From positions 1-60,509 of the IMG/VR virus record IMGVR_UViG_3300007511_000023: a stretch of 60,509 nucleotides of DNA; one strand, 5' to 3'. The number at the start of each line of letters is the position of its first letter. Within the stretch, counting starts at the first letter, position 1. The stretch is from a virus. Under the pieces are notes generated by a model. It saw only the letters and a program-made list of their open reading frames with translations, was not told the origin of the DNA and did not search any database. Both the position numbers and the translations under genes were made by a program. Shown piece after piece: positions 29,367 to 38,489 of this stretch.

Positions 29367-29686
29367 TGATCCTTATATTGCCTTAGACATTCATTTCTTA
29401 ATTTGAAAAACCTTTCGTTTAGAGGCGTAAGAGACAAAGACACCACCATGTCTTCCGCCATGTTCCAAGCAGCTGTTTCGCTTGTATCAGGATACAAAAC
29501 GACATGCGATGCTTCATGCAATAGCGTATGATATTGCTCCTCTTCAGGAGAGGATGAGTTAATCTCTACTATACCAGCGTCGCTAAAAAAGGCGTTATCG
29601 CCCACTCTGTCGTAGTATACCTCTACGTCGTACTCGTTATAGAGAAAGCTCTCCAAGATTCTGACGCTCTGTTGAATCGTTTTCAT
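29363..29686 (-). CDS. Zincin-like metallopeptidase
   Basis: 107 aa from MKTIQQSVRIL at 29686, set by the promoter at 29693-29721. HTLLHEASHVVL carries HExxH (His-Glu-Ala-Ser-His), and DTSETAAWNMAEDM may supply the third ligand. Resembles ImmA/IrrE-type or SprT-type small metallopeptidases, although the domain is short. It may cleave a regulator. Activity is inferred. Confidence 0.66.
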   Translation of the reverse strand: MKTIQQSVRILESFLYNEYDVEVYYDRVGDNAFFSDAGIVEINSSSPEEEQYHTLLHEASHVVLYPDTSETAAWNMAEDMVVSLSLTPLNERFFKLRNECLRQYKDQ

Positions 29687-29692
29687 ATTAAA

Positions 29693-29721
29693 AGTATACC
29701 ACCAGGGCTTAAAAAAGTCAA
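29693..29721 (-). promoter_or_regulatory. Strong sigma70-type promoter
   Basis: TTGACT, 17 nt, TATACT, 7 nt before the ATG at 29686, so the transcript leader is very short or absent. Confidence 0.68.
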
Positions 29722-29726
29722 GCACT

Positions 29727-30002
29727 TTATCCAAATTTGGATAATATAACTGCTCCGATTGTACCGGCAAAGCTTGTAAACATTATCCACATCATTCTTG
29801 CGGACGTAGATTTCCAAGCCTCCAACTCTCTCAGACGGGCATACAGCCCCTCGTCGGGATGGTACACCGCGTTCTTAATTTCCGCTATGTCTTCATGCAT
29901 TTCGTTTTGTTTTTCACGCGCGCCGCCTATATCATTCACCAACTGATTCAGCTTTAGATCTAGTCTGGCTTCAAATTCTTTGCTGTAATTTTCTATCGAC
30001 AT
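29727..30002 (-). CDS. Coiled-coil protein with C-terminal membrane helix
   Basis: 91 aa. A coiled coil through residues 5-45, then YHPDEGLYARLRELEAWK, a phrase common in small phage membrane proteins (XhlA-like), then a helix (MMWIMFTSFAGTIGAVIL). Possible holin-associated or injection-related protein. Co-transcribed with GroEL. Confidence 0.62.
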   Translation of the reverse strand: MSIENYSKEFEARLDLKLNQLVNDIGGAREKQNEMHEDIAEIKNAVYHPDEGLYARLRELEAWKSTSARMMWIMFTSFAGTIGAVILSKFG

Positions 30003-30036
30003 GGGATACTCTCCTACCAGGAATGAGACAGAATAA

Positions 30037-31614
30037 TTAGTCTCCCATTTCTATAATAGCGTGGTTAGTTGTCAAAAGAGTGCCTGCTACTGACGCTGCA
30101 TTGCGCAGAGCGCTCCTTGTCACCTTAACAGGATCGATGATTCCTACTTCAAACATGTCAACCAATTCGCCGGTTGCAAAGTTGATGCCCGTTCCGGCTG
30201 AAGCCTCTGTGATTGCGCTTAGTGTCTCTTCTACATCCATCCCACAGTTAGTAGCCATTTGGCGGATGGGCTCCTCCAGAGCGCGGCGTATAATAGAAAC
30301 GCCCGCTTCTTGATGCTCATTGTCGGTATTTACTTTAAGCTCTGTCGAAGTTCTCAACAAGGCAGTGCCTCCACCTGAAATAACTCCCTCAAGCTGAGCT
30401 GAGCGCACTGCCTCTAGAGCATCCTCAATACGGTGCTTCTTTTCTATCATTTCAATCTCGGTTGCTGCTCCAACACGAATAACTGCGACGCCGGAAGCCA
30501 AACGAGTAACTCTATCCTGCACTCTCTCCGCTTGATGCAGAGAGTCAGTTTGCTCAACCTCCGCCTTAAGGGCGTCGATTCTATTCTCAACCTCGTCCAA
30601 GTCTCCTGCTCCGCCGACAACGGTTGTCAGCCCCTTCTCAATCTCGATTGTCTTCGAAGAGCCGAAGTCAGTCAACTTAGCCTCCTTAAGCTTGTCTCCG
30701 GCTGAGCGTCGAAAATACTTAGCACCAACTGATATCGCCAAGTCACTCATGATACCTCTTCTTTCTTCTCCGTATCTAGGTGCCTTAACTGCCGCCACCT
30801 TCATCGTCCCTCTCATGGAGTTCATAATCAATGCCGCAAGAGCTTGCCCCTCAATGTCATCGGCTACAATAACAAACGGACGACTCTCGCGGGCAGCAAT
30901 CTCTAGCGCTGGTAAAATCTGATCAACAGTTTCAATCTTTTCATCAGTAACTAAGAAAACAGGATCCTCATAGCGCACAACTCCACGCCTGTCATCGGTG
31001 ATAAAAGCTGTAGCTGCATAGCCAGAGTCAAACCTGAAGCCCTCCATCAAGTCAAGACTTGTATCTACCGAGCGCGCTTCCTCAATAGTGATGGAGCCGT
31101 CCTTCCCAACCTTGTCGACAGCCAAAGCAACCAAGTTTCCAATGTCTTCGTCTCCATTAGCAGAAATAGTAGCAATGTGAGCAACGTCATCAGCGCTCTG
31201 AATCGGGCGCGCAGCATTAAGAAGCAACTTATTTACTTCCACAACTGCTTTGTCGATGCCTCTCTTTACTTCGATGGGAGCTGAAGAGTCTGCGTTCATC
31301 CTGTCGGAGGCTGCGTTGAAGATGGCGCGAGCTAACACTGTAGAGGTGGTTGTACCATCCCCAGCGTCGACATTAGTCTTTGCTGCTGCCTGCTTAACAA
31401 CCTGTGCACCAGCATTCATGAACTCATCTTCAAATTCAATGAACTTGGCTACAGTGACTCCATCCTTGGTGATGATGGGGCGCTTACCCTTTTCATGAAT
31501 AATTACATTTCTACCCCTAGGGCCCAATGTTGAAGCAACGTTGTCGGCTAAGACATTAACTCCATCAAGTATTTTTTGTCGGAGGCAAGCTCCAGATGCG
31601 AATTTTTTAGACAT
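30037..31614 (-). CDS. groEL: Chaperonin GroEL
   Basis: 525 aa. LGPRGRNVIIHEKG near residue 30, the ATP site DAGDGTTTSTVLA at about 83-95, and the apical and intermediate domains in order, ending HAIIEMGD without the Gly-Gly-Met tail. It encloses and folds proteins with a co-chaperonin; this genome also encodes a GroES-like protein (48330-48644). Driven by its own strong promoter. Phage-borne GroEL is known in a few large phages. Confidence 0.97.
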   Translation of the reverse strand: MSKKFASGACLRQKILDGVNVLADNVASTLGPRGRNVIIHEKGKRPIITKDGVTVAKFIEFEDEFMNAGAQVVKQAAAKTNVDAGDGTTTSTVLARAIFNAASDRMNADSSAPIEVKRGIDKAVVEVNKLLLNAARPIQSADDVAHIATISANGDEDIGNLVALAVDKVGKDGSITIEEARSVDTSLDLMEGFRFDSGYAATAFITDDRRGVVRYEDPVFLVTDEKIETVDQILPALEIAARESRPFVIVADDIEGQALAALIMNSMRGTMKVAAVKAPRYGEERRGIMSDLAISVGAKYFRRSAGDKLKEAKLTDFGSSKTIEIEKGLTTVVGGAGDLDEVENRIDALKAEVEQTDSLHQAERVQDRVTRLASGVAVIRVGAATEIEMIEKKHRIEDALEAVRSAQLEGVISGGGTALLRTSTELKVNTDNEHQEAGVSIIRRALEEPIRQMATNCGMDVEETLSAITEASAGTGINFATGELVDMFEVGIIDPVKVTRSALRNAASVAGTLLTTNHAIIEMGD

Positions 31615-31651
31615 GTTTTCCTCTCGTTAGTTGTTTAAAACGATATATTAT

Positions 31652-31680
31652 ATTATAAACACATTTTAGTGTATTGTAAA
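31652..31680 (-). promoter_or_regulatory. Strong sigma70-type promoter for groEL
   Basis: TTTACA, 17 nt, TATAAT, 38 nt before the ATG. Confidence 0.75.
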
Positions 31681-31689
31681 GGGGATTCG

Positions 31690-32706
31690 TTATTTATTTT
31701 GAACTTTTTCTGCAGACTTCTTTGTCTTTTCTGCTTTCTTTGCTGTTTTGCCGGCAAGCTTCTTAGTCTTTTTCGGTTCTGTCGTAACATACAATAGATC
31801 AGTCACCTGCGAGTTTAAATCACTCAAAGTTGTCAGTAAATTTTCAAACTTCGCGTTTAGGGCATCAAGTATTGCTTGGGTTTTCCTCTCTATTCCTGAA
31901 AACCTAAGAGTTGTAAGCTTCCTTACTTCCCTTTCTGTTTTCAACTTTTTAAGGGAGACACTGAACTGTGTCTTATAAACTGGTAGCAAGCCCCAATAGT
32001 TGGGGGACGCTTCATCATTATCGATATCGAATTCGTAAAACTCGATTGCGTCTCCAAGCTTGTCGGCAACAATGTACCGTATGCCCGAAGGGTATGTTTG
32101 AAGGGCTAATTGCAGCTTGTCTAAAGAGCCCTTTATGTTTGTCCTCCTGCTCTTTATCAACTTTAAAGAAACCGGAGTGCCGGGGAAAGCGACGTCTACC
32201 ACACCATTCTCTCTATCATCCGTTGGAATTCTCACGCCTCCGAACACCATTGCCATGAGAGACTCGAACAAGAAGCCGGATATAGACTCGTCTGGAGCTA
32301 CCGAAAGATTATAAAATATCCTTAACAACTGAATTCTAGATATTGCTGCAGCGTGATCTGATACATCCACTCTCCTTTCAGAGAGTATGCTGTTAATTCC
32401 TGTTATGAAGCCTTCTAGGTTCGTTATGTCTCGCGGAAGGCGGGCGCCCTCTATGGCTTTCACCAGCTTTTCGCGCTCAGCGTCGTAGTTGCCTTCGTTA
32501 ACAGACATCCAACTAGGATCAATACGAAAGTCAGGTATTAGTAGGCAAACCTCGTTTTGTGAATCGGAGGCGGGGGTATCCTCAGAGGACTCAGACACCG
32601 CAGGAGCAGCAGTTAGGGTCCGTTCGACAAGCTCCAGCAGGCTTTCCATATCAAAAGCCTGCTTTTGCTTTTTTGCTTTATTAATTATCTCATCCACTCT
32701 AGACAT
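31690..32706 (-). CDS. Conserved large-phage protein, unknown
   Basis: 338 aa from MSRVDEIINKA at 32706 (GAGG 7 nt upstream). Residues about 140-200: FLFESLMAMVFGGVRIP, GVVDVAFPGTPVSLKLIKS, KGSLDKLQLAL, recalling a PD-(D/E)xK-like core (E, D, x-L-K) conserved in T4-like phage proteins of unknown or structural role. Lys-rich C-terminal tail. Followed by GroEL. Confidence 0.62.
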   Translation of the reverse strand: MSRVDEIINKAKKQKQAFDMESLLELVERTLTAAPAVSESSEDTPASDSQNEVCLLIPDFRIDPSWMSVNEGNYDAEREKLVKAIEGARLPRDITNLEGFITGINSILSERRVDVSDHAAAISRIQLLRIFYNLSVAPDESISGFLFESLMAMVFGGVRIPTDDRENGVVDVAFPGTPVSLKLIKSRRTNIKGSLDKLQLALQTYPSGIRYIVADKLGDAIEFYEFDIDNDEASPNYWGLLPVYKTQFSVSLKKLKTEREVRKLTTLRFSGIERKTQAILDALNAKFENLLTTLSDLNSQVTDLLYVTTEPKKTKKLAGKTAKKAEKTKKSAEKVQNK

Positions 32707-32736
32707 GTGCACACCTCAATACATAATTAGTTCCAT

Positions 32737-33435
32737 TTAAACAATAATGTCAGCAATTCCCAGCTCGACAGCTTGCTCTGCAGACAAATAAACATCAATG
32801 TGTTTTTTGAGGTACTTCTTAATTTCTCTCTCTGTCATATTTGATTCGGCAGCAAGACACTCAACGTATCTCTCTTGGATCCACCTAACTTCTTCAATTT
32901 CATTTTCCATGTTTGTGAGATTGCCATGGTATCCACCATTGACACTATGTATCATAACTCTGCAATTTGCACCTATCTTTCTTTTCCCCTTCGTCCCTGC
33001 AGCTAGCAGCACAACACCGGCAGACATTACCTTCCCCATTCCAATCGTGCTGATATCACAAGATTGTTTCACCATTCCCATAGTGTCATAGATGGCGAAC
33101 ATTTCCGCCGCGACGCCACCATGAGATGAAATAAGAAATTCAATAGGTTTGCACTCTTGCTCTTCACCGTCGGCATGAAGGCGTCGGGACAATTCCTTAA
33201 GGAACATAAACGACTGCACAATGTCAGAAGCATTATCCTCAGTCAAATCTCCATACAAAGAGATACTCCTAATCAAGCTCGAGCCATCGCTTTGCGGCTG
33301 CTCAATATTGTTGATAATGATAAATCTCTCTTCGGCGTCAAGAAGTCCCTCGTTCGGATTTTCGAGGATAACTTCCTGCTCTTCTACCAGCTCTTCCTCT
33401 ACTTTCTTCTTACCCTTGTTTTTTTCTTTTGGCAT
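32737..33435 (-). CDS. ClpP-family serine protease
   Basis: 232 aa. ClpP/crotonase fold with Ser138 in KVMSAGVVLLAAG, His163 in MIHSVNGG and Asp213 in HIDVYLSAEQ: the full catalytic triad. The N-terminus has an extra 40-residue acidic stretch. No Clp ATPase is seen, so it may use host ClpX or act alone. In phages ClpP-like proteins often serve as prohead (head maturation) proteases; its neighbours (31690, 34197) fit that. Confidence 0.88.
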   Translation of the reverse strand: MPKEKNKGKKKVEEELVEEQEVILENPNEGLLDAEERFIIINNIEQPQSDGSSLIRSISLYGDLTEDNASDIVQSFMFLKELSRRLHADGEEQECKPIEFLISSHGGVAAEMFAIYDTMGMVKQSCDISTIGMGKVMSAGVVLLAAGTKGKRKIGANCRVMIHSVNGGYHGNLTNMENEIEEVRWIQERYVECLAAESNMTEREIKKYLKKHIDVYLSAEQAVELGIADIIV

Positions 33436-33706
33436 TGATAATCCTTTCCTTGCCAGTTTTTGATATTTCTGATAAACTAAATGATAATCCGTTCGCGAAT
33501 TCCTTCAGAGATTCCTTGTCCTTGAAGTCCCTCTGCAAAAGCACGATTTTTTTATTGTGTGTAGGATCATAGCCACTACCTGATTCCTTGCCACCGACTT
33601 CTTTGATTGCTCGCTTGAGGAGCCTCTGACTATCGGAAACCAACTGGAACACATAAGTGTCGCTTTCTTTGCTAACCTTCCACGTGACTGCTTTAATTTC
33701 TGGCAT
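33410..33706 (-). CDS. Small protein, unknown
   Basis: 98 aa from MPEIKAVTWKVSKE at 33706. Alpha/beta: TYVFQLVSDSQRLLKRAI, KKIVLLQRDF. It overlaps the ClpP start by 26 nt. No family recognised. Confidence 0.55.
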   Translation of the reverse strand: MPEIKAVTWKVSKESDTYVFQLVSDSQRLLKRAIKEVGGKESGSGYDPTHNKKIVLLQRDFKDKESLKEFANGLSFSLSEISKTGKERIINAKRKKQG

Positions 33707-33719
33707 CTTCTGTCCTCCT

Positions 33720-34100
33720 TTATTTTCTTTTCCTATCTCTCTTTCTTCCATACTGTACCGCTTCGTCCCACGTCGTATAATTTACATACCTATAGAACGT
33801 CTCCGGTAGAGAGACTATCACATTTGCAATGACTGCGTCTCTCCACTTAACAATTATCTCTGAGTCGAGTAATTTACGCTTTTTTATTTCTTCTGGCGAT
33901 ACTCCTGACTCTTCCAAATATTTGTATTTTTTCTCTAGCGCTACTCGCATGTCGGTGTCCAGTGCCATCAGCATGTCTAGCATTCCGTCCTCTAGTTTCC
34001 TGTAGGCGCTGGAAGCATAGCCCAGGTTTAAACAATAAGATATAAATTTGTGCGATAAAACGCCCGCAAAAAAAAGCCCAGCTGCAATCCATAAATCCAT
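33720..34100 (-). CDS. Membrane-anchored protein, unknown
   Basis: 126 aa. An N-terminal membrane helix (MDLWIAAGLFFAGVLSHKFI), then a helical cytoplasmic part and a basic end. The ATG falls at the predicted transcription start of the promoter at 34107-34134, so the mRNA may be leaderless. I recall a similar protein in marine phages. Confidence 0.6.
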   Translation of the reverse strand: MDLWIAAGLFFAGVLSHKFISYCLNLGYASSAYRKLEDGMLDMLMALDTDMRVALEKKYKYLEESGVSPEEIKKRKLLDSEIIVKWRDAVIANVIVSLPETFYRYVNYTTWDEAVQYGRKRDRKRK

Positions 34101-34106
34101 AACTAA

Positions 34107-34134
34107 ATTATACCAGTTTTAAAACATTTGTCAA
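34107..34134 (-). promoter_or_regulatory. Consensus sigma70 promoter, 16-nt spacer
   Basis: TTGACA, 16 nt, TATAAT. It starts only 7 nt before the next ATG and directly follows the terminator at 34136-34176. Confidence 0.85.
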
Positions 34135-34135
34135 T

Positions 34136-34176
34136 AAAAAAACCCCCTTTTCTGTTTTTAAAGAAAAGAGGGGTTT
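34136..34176 (-). terminator. Rho-independent terminator
   Basis: Stem AACCCC-TCTTTTC with GAAAAG-GGGGTT and a U-run (TTTTTTT), ending the transcript of 34197-34802. The -35 of the next promoter lies in its tail. Confidence 0.85.
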
Positions 34177-34196
34177 GTAAGAAGCTGCCACAAGTA

Positions 34197-34802
34197 CTAC
34201 TTTTTTGAAGTATTTATACTCTCTCGTAGTATTCTTTTGGTAACACGCTTCAAAATCTCATTCACCATGTTGTCGAAATCTTCGTTAGTCACAACGTCGA
34301 GATCCTCTAGAAGCTCATCGTCGTCGGCAAGCTCGTCACCGGGCATTTCTGCCTCTGGTGGGACTTCGCCCATCTCCATCTCAGCTTCGAGTGGCTCATC
34401 CTCCGCTCCAAGCTCCTCCTCTCCAGCACCGGCAGCGCGGAGTCTATCCCCTAGAGCTACGAGGATTTCTGCTTCCTCTTCGCTAAGAGACATCTCGCCC
34501 TCTTCCTCTGGTGCGTCAAGAGCAGGCTCATCATCAAGAGCAGGCTCATCATCAAGAGCAGGCTCATCATCAAGAGCAGGTTCACCGTCAAGCTCATCTT
34601 CTCCGGCTGGTTCCAACTCCTCCTCGTCTCGGGCGTACGCAGGTGCGCCCATCTCGTTGATCTCTTCCTCTTCAGTGACTGTCTCGTCGATATCGGTGTC
34701 TTCTTCTGACTCCTTTATAAACTTGCTACCACCAATGGTATCGAGGGAAGCCAACTTCATAAATCTACGAATAGTTGCCTCCGAGAGTAGTTTCTTGCTC
34801 AT
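34197..34802 (-). CDS. Acidic repeat protein, putative prohead core or scaffold
   Basis: 201 aa. Starts LLSEATIRRFMKLASLDTIGG, a motif I recall from head-core or scaffold proteins of cyanophages and relatives. The middle is very acidic with four tandem EPALDD units (about 34500-34575, 18-bp repeats). The C-terminus is a basic helix (MVNEILKRVTKRILRESI). A scaffold or internal head protein cut by the ClpP-like protease fits. No promoter recognised upstream; possibly under late control. Confidence 0.62.
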   Translation of the reverse strand: MSKKLLSEATIRRFMKLASLDTIGGSKFIKESEEDTDIDETVTEEEEINEMGAPAYARDEEELEPAGEDELDGEPALDDEPALDDEPALDDEPALDAPEEEGEMSLSEEEAEILVALGDRLRAAGAGEEELGAEDEPLEAEMEMGEVPPEAEMPGDELADDDELLEDLDVVTNEDFDNMVNEILKRVTKRILRESINTSKK

Positions 34803-34889
34803 AATGACTTTCTCCTTTGTTTAGTTCTTTTTAATTGCAATTAAAGAAACAAATTTTCTTACAGTAAATAGTTTTCACATTGACAAAAG

Positions 34890-35138
34890 TCAGGTTTTTT
34901 TAATACACAATTCTCTTCCTCTCTTTCGCACCTTTTCTAACGCCTGTTGTTCTATTTGCCTGATTCTCACAAAACTAACTCCCAGTCTTTCCCCTACTTG
35001 CTCTAGTGTCATTTCGCCGTGCTTATAGACAGCTATTAAAGAACAATTAAAATCCTCTTCGAAGTCCATCCACATCCTGCACTCAGTCTGATCACACGCA
35101 TAATTTCTTTCCATACACTCTCGAGAACATTGCTTCAT
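34890..35138 (-). CDS. Sigma-region-4-like protein with Cys cluster
   Basis: 82 aa. Four Cys at residues 4, 8, 15 and 20 (CSRECMERNYACDQTEC) could bind zinc. The rest is a region-4-type helix-turn-helix: GEMTLEQVGERLGVSFVRIRQ, then IEQQALEKVRKRG. No regions 2 or 3. It may steer RNA polymerase to phage promoters or act as an activator, as small sigma-like proteins of other phages do. Confidence 0.72.
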   Translation of the reverse strand: MKQCSRECMERNYACDQTECRMWMDFEEDFNCSLIAVYKHGEMTLEQVGERLGVSFVRIRQIEQQALEKVRKRGRELCIKKT

Positions 35139-35476
35139 TTAATTAACTCCTTCGCTATCATGTCAAACAACTCATCCTTTTCTTCGCTTGAGAGGGAGTA
35201 GTCTTCAAGAAGCTCCCTCCCTTTGTCTAATAACTTTTTTGTCTTCATAATTCTTCTCTTGCCTTGTTTCGCCAATTCAAATTTAATAGAAGTTATATAC
35301 TCTAGTATTCTTTCATCGTTGTTCAGATAGCCAGACACCATGCTCTGAAAGAACTCTGTCTGCGTCAACCCATCGTGACGGAGGCGTATTCTCAAATCAG
35401 CATGTCTCTTGTCATCGTCGATAAAAACTATCGTCTTACCCTCTTTGCCATATTTATATGCTTTCTTATCTGACAT
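35135..35476 (-). CDS. Conserved phage protein, RHH-like start
   Basis: 113 aa from [11 protein letters not shown] at 35476. KTIVFIDDDKRHADLRIRL resembles a ribbon-helix-helix start, followed by TEFFQSMVSGYLNNDERILEYI and a charged helical tail. It could be a DNA-binding protein. It overlaps IMPDH by 11 nt. Confidence 0.55.
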   Translation of the reverse strand: MSDKKAYKYGKEGKTIVFIDDDKRHADLRIRLRHDGLTQTEFFQSMVSGYLNNDERILEYITSIKFELAKQGKRRIMKTKKLLDKGRELLEDYSLSSEEKDELFDMIAKELIK

Positions 35477-36530
35477 TAAGAATATGAGTTCCGCTTTCTC
35501 TTTGAGAGCCCGATGTCTGCAATACAAACCTTCCGTTGTCTCTCAGCTCTTGTGCGTTACGGGCGCCACTATATGAAAAGCCGCTTCGAATATTCTGATG
35601 AATATCCTCGAGAATCGGCTTCACACTGCCTTTGTACGGTATAGTGGTAGCTACCCCCTCAAGCGAGCTAGCAGTGCCTCTCCAAGCCTCCTGAGCCTCT
35701 CTAGACGCCATTCCTCTGTACGCTTTATATGACTTGCCTGCTCCGTTGGTGAACACAGTCCCTGGTGCTTCGGCTGTGCCTGCCAGCATCGAACCCAATA
35801 TAACAAAATCTGCGCCAGCGGCTATAGCCTTCACAATATCTCCAGAGGATCGAATTCCCCCATCTGCGATGATGGGCTTTGGATCAAAGTTATACCTTTC
35901 GGATGAATGAAACGGAGAAATTGCAGCAGTACGTGCCATGTTGCATGCCATGATTGACTGAAATGTACTTAGTCCGTGCCCAGTCTGTATTCTCGTAGAA
36001 CAGATGCTACCTCCTCCAATACCGACGCGGACGGCGTCAGCACCCCAACGGCACAAATCAGCATACCCATCGTCTGTCGCAATATTACCTGCGATGATAG
36101 TTACCGTGTCGCCGAAAGCATCCTTAAGAGTTTTTAGGGCTCTCTCTACGTTCGTATGGTGCCCATGAGCAACATCGATGCATATAATATTTGCACCTGC
36201 ACTGATAAGTTCTCTCGCTCTGATTTCGAAATCAACAGTGACACCAACCGCTGCGGCGATGCTCGTTGCCCCAAACTGCCTGGCAGCCTTCACAATCTTA
36301 GCTTGCTCCGCAACATAATTATATCTATGCAAAATACCGAAGCCTCCTGCAGTTGCAAGAGCCGACATCATATCCAGCTCAGTCACGGTGTCCATCGGAC
36401 TTGAAATAACTGGTAAACTAAAACTTGTACCGTTCAACTCCGCACTTGTATCTATCTCTTTTCTACTCTCGATGTCACTCTTTTGAGGCACCAAGAGAAC
36501 GTCGTCGAACGACAAAGTCTCACTAAACAT
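35466..36530 (-). CDS. guaB: IMP dehydrogenase/GMP reductase family enzyme
   Basis: 354 aa, TIM barrel without the CBS module of bacterial Gua[12 protein letters not shown] start, [20 protein letters not shown], the phosphate loop [17 protein letters not shown] with catalytic Cys177, and [16 protein letters not shown]...PYKG favours IMP dehydrogenase over GMP reductase. It would raise GTP supply (IMP to XMP, NAD-dependent). It lies among nucleotide genes. Confidence 0.85.
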   Translation of the reverse strand: MFSETLSFDDVLLVPQKSDIESRKEIDTSAELNGTSFSLPVISSPMDTVTELDMMSALATAGGFGILHRYNYVAEQAKIVKAARQFGATSIAAAVGVTVDFEIRARELISAGANIICIDVAHGHHTNVERALKTLKDAFGDTVTIIAGNIATDDGYADLCRWGADAVRVGIGGGSICSTRIQTGHGLSTFQSIMACNMARTAAISPFHSSERYNFDPKPIIADGGIRSSGDIVKAIAAGADFVILGSMLAGTAEAPGTVFTNGAGKSYKAYRGMASREAQEAWRGTASSLEGVATTIPYKGSVKPILEDIHQNIRSGFSYSGARNAQELRDNGRFVLQTSGSQRESGTHILNVR

Positions 36531-36798
36531 CTTTGTTCTTCAAATCCTTTTCTATGTCTTTAACCATCTCTACCGCGCCGTCCCAGCAGGGAGGACAATA
36601 AAGATTAACTTTCTTTTGCTTCTTTCGAACTACTATCCGCCAGGTTGATAGTTGATCCGGGTTCGTCCTATCGAACGGTGACAGACAAGCATTACATTCT
36701 TCTGGTATCTTGTCTACCATCATGTCTATGCCGTCTTCAAACGCCTTTTGCTCTTCGCGCTTTTGCTTTCGTTTAAATTTCCTCTCGAACGAGCCCAT
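36523..36798 (-). CDS. Zinc-ribbon-like small protein
   Basis: 91 aa. Basic N-terminus (KFKRKQKREEQ), then CNACLSPFDRT and LYCPPCWDG: two CxxC pairs for zinc. It overlaps IMPDH by 8 nt and abuts dUTPase. Confidence 0.66.
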   Translation of the reverse strand: MGSFERKFKRKQKREEQKAFEDGIDMMVDKIPEECNACLSPFDRTNPDQLSTWRIVVRKKQKKVNLYCPPCWDGAVEMVKDIEKDLKNKDV

Positions 36799-37247
36799 CA
36801 GAAATCACCCGTCGAACCAAGAGCGCCTGAGCCTCTTGTTGTCGTTGCGCCGTAAACATCATCATTCTGAATCTCTTCGAACTCTGGGGTTACGACTGGC
36901 ACTAGCACTGCTTGTGCCACCTTCTCGCCTGGTAGAATGGTTTGTGGTGCTCCTCCAATGTTGTGAAGGTTCACAAACACTTCCCCATCGTATCCGCTGT
37001 CGACAACACATGCTCCCACTACCAGCGAGCGCTTAAATGCCACCCCTGATTTGTTCTTAATCTCCAGCATGTATCCCTCTGGTACCCCAACCTTTAATCC
37101 AGTCGAAATAAGCCTACTCTCATTCTGTTCGATTGTGAGCGGCTCCTCTACTTCTGGACAGTAAAACACGTCTGCCCCTGCGTCTGTCGTGTGCGCTCTC
37201 GCTGGGAGCTTTGCATTCTCTCTAACTTTGTAAACTTTAAGTTTCAT
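36798..37247 (-). CDS. dut: dUTP diphosphatase
   Basis: 149 aa, trimeric dUTPase. HTTDAGADVF (motif 1), KSGVAFK (2), GVVDSGYDGE-like VVDSGYDGEVFV (3), GEKVAQAVLV (4) and the C-terminal RGSGALGSTG (5). It removes dUTP and gives dUMP for ThyX. Confidence 0.95.
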   Translation of the reverse strand: MKLKVYKVRENAKLPARAHTTDAGADVFYCPEVEEPLTIEQNESRLISTGLKVGVPEGYMLEIKNKSGVAFKRSLVVGACVVDSGYDGEVFVNLHNIGGAPQTILPGEKVAQAVLVPVVTPEFEEIQNDDVYGATTTRGSGALGSTGDF

Positions 37248-38439
37248 TTAAAATCCTCTCCCTGTCTGAAATTTCTCTTACTGTATATGGAGTTCCAATC
37301 TCCTCCTTGATACCTTCAGCTAAGCATTGCCCCACGAATAAGAGATTGTATTTTACTGGCTTTGATTTATCCACGTTTCGGTAATCCATGATGTAGATTA
37401 ATTTGTCAGCGAGTTTTTTCCTCATATCGAAAAGCTTCTTAAGAGTTCCAGCGTCTTTAATGGCTATTAATACATCGTATTCGTCTGCGTCAAAGTGGTA
37501 TTTATTATAATGATCTGCCAGATCCTTATCGATCTCGGTGAGGGGCTGCCGATAGGCGGATTCGTACTTGATGTTAATCCACTTAACTAGGTGGTGAGCC
37601 CCTAGAGACTTTTTATGATTTTCTGCAATCTCTTTGAGTGCCTCTTCTTCGTATGTGTGAATCTTCGTTTTCACATGCACAACATTCAAATCACTCAACG
37701 CTCTAGTGATGTTCTGTTTTGCTCGTTTTTCATTCCACCTACCTCCAGTCCAGGCTTGAAGGCTGGGGAGTGCCTGTTCCGTGAGGAGTGCCTTAAGCCT
37801 CCTTTCCTCCGACTTTAACCTCGAGCGATCTGCAGCTGGCGTTGCCGGATTATCTAATTTAACCCCAATAGCTATTAGCTTTTTCGCAACGGGGTGATTC
37901 CGGATGTAAGTTTTCAAGTTATCTTTTATGTCGTCATCACTGCTCGGCATTCCATTTTCAGGATGTGCGTTGTCCTTCATCATGCGGCTTGTTTGCTCAT
38001 GCTTAGGCAGACTACGGTACTCCGTGTCCAATTCAGCCACAATATATTTACACTCTGCAGCGATCGCAGCTTTCCACCTATGGTGGCCACATATTCCAAC
38101 AAAAGAAGTCTTGTGTATTTCTGGGCTAATTACGACAATTGGCTTCCTGATTCCATACAACCTTTTTCCTTTGGTAGATACCCCATTTTTCGCTTGTTCA
38201 GCGTACCGAGTTACCGTGTCATGATTGAGGTTTTGGCCACGAGGCTGTGCTGTCATGTTCGTATAGTCAAACTCTACATCACCAATCGGCAAAGCCAGCA
38301 AGTTTTTATTGTCTTCAAATTCATCGGGGGTAAAGCTTGTGTGCTCTTCGCATGCCGCCTCAATAAATTCTGGTGTGCGGTATTTGTCGTAATATTCACC
38401 TAATTGTTCAAAGGCTTTTATGTTTTGTGTTTTACTCAT
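37237..38439 (-). CDS. ParB-like protein
   Basis: 400 aa from MSKTQNIKAFE at 38439. N-terminal ParB/Srx-type domain with VVISPEIHKTSFVGICGHHRWKAA at about 130-150 (GHHR motif) and PRGQNLNHDTVTRY before it. The large remainder is helical and unknown. Such proteins bind or nick DNA, or are phage regulatory factors; a nuclease role is possible. Placed between dUTPase and DnaE. Confidence 0.66.
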   Translation of the reverse strand: MSKTQNIKAFEQLGEYYDKYRTPEFIEAACEEHTSFTPDEFEDNKNLLALPIGDVEFDYTNMTAQPRGQNLNHDTVTRYAEQAKNGVSTKGKRLYGIRKPIVVISPEIHKTSFVGICGHHRWKAAIAAECKYIVAELDTEYRSLPKHEQTSRMMKDNAHPENGMPSSDDDIKDNLKTYIRNHPVAKKLIAIGVKLDNPATPAADRSRLKSEERRLKALLTEQALPSLQAWTGGRWNEKRAKQNITRALSDLNVVHVKTKIHTYEEEALKEIAENHKKSLGAHHLVKWINIKYESAYRQPLTEIDKDLADHYNKYHFDADEYDVLIAIKDAGTLKKLFDMRKKLADKLIYIMDYRNVDKSKPVKYNLLFVGQCLAEGIKEEIGTPYTVREISDRERILNET

Positions 38440-38489
38440 TGTTTTTCTCTTTTCAAATATTTGTTTAGTTTTTCTGTTTTGTGTTTTAT

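Noticed and set aside
34237-34824. Plus-strand Ser-rich 195-aa ORF
   Set aside because: Mirror of the acidic repeat gene at 34197; Ser/Ala runs are the reverse complement of Glu/Asp/Leu codons.
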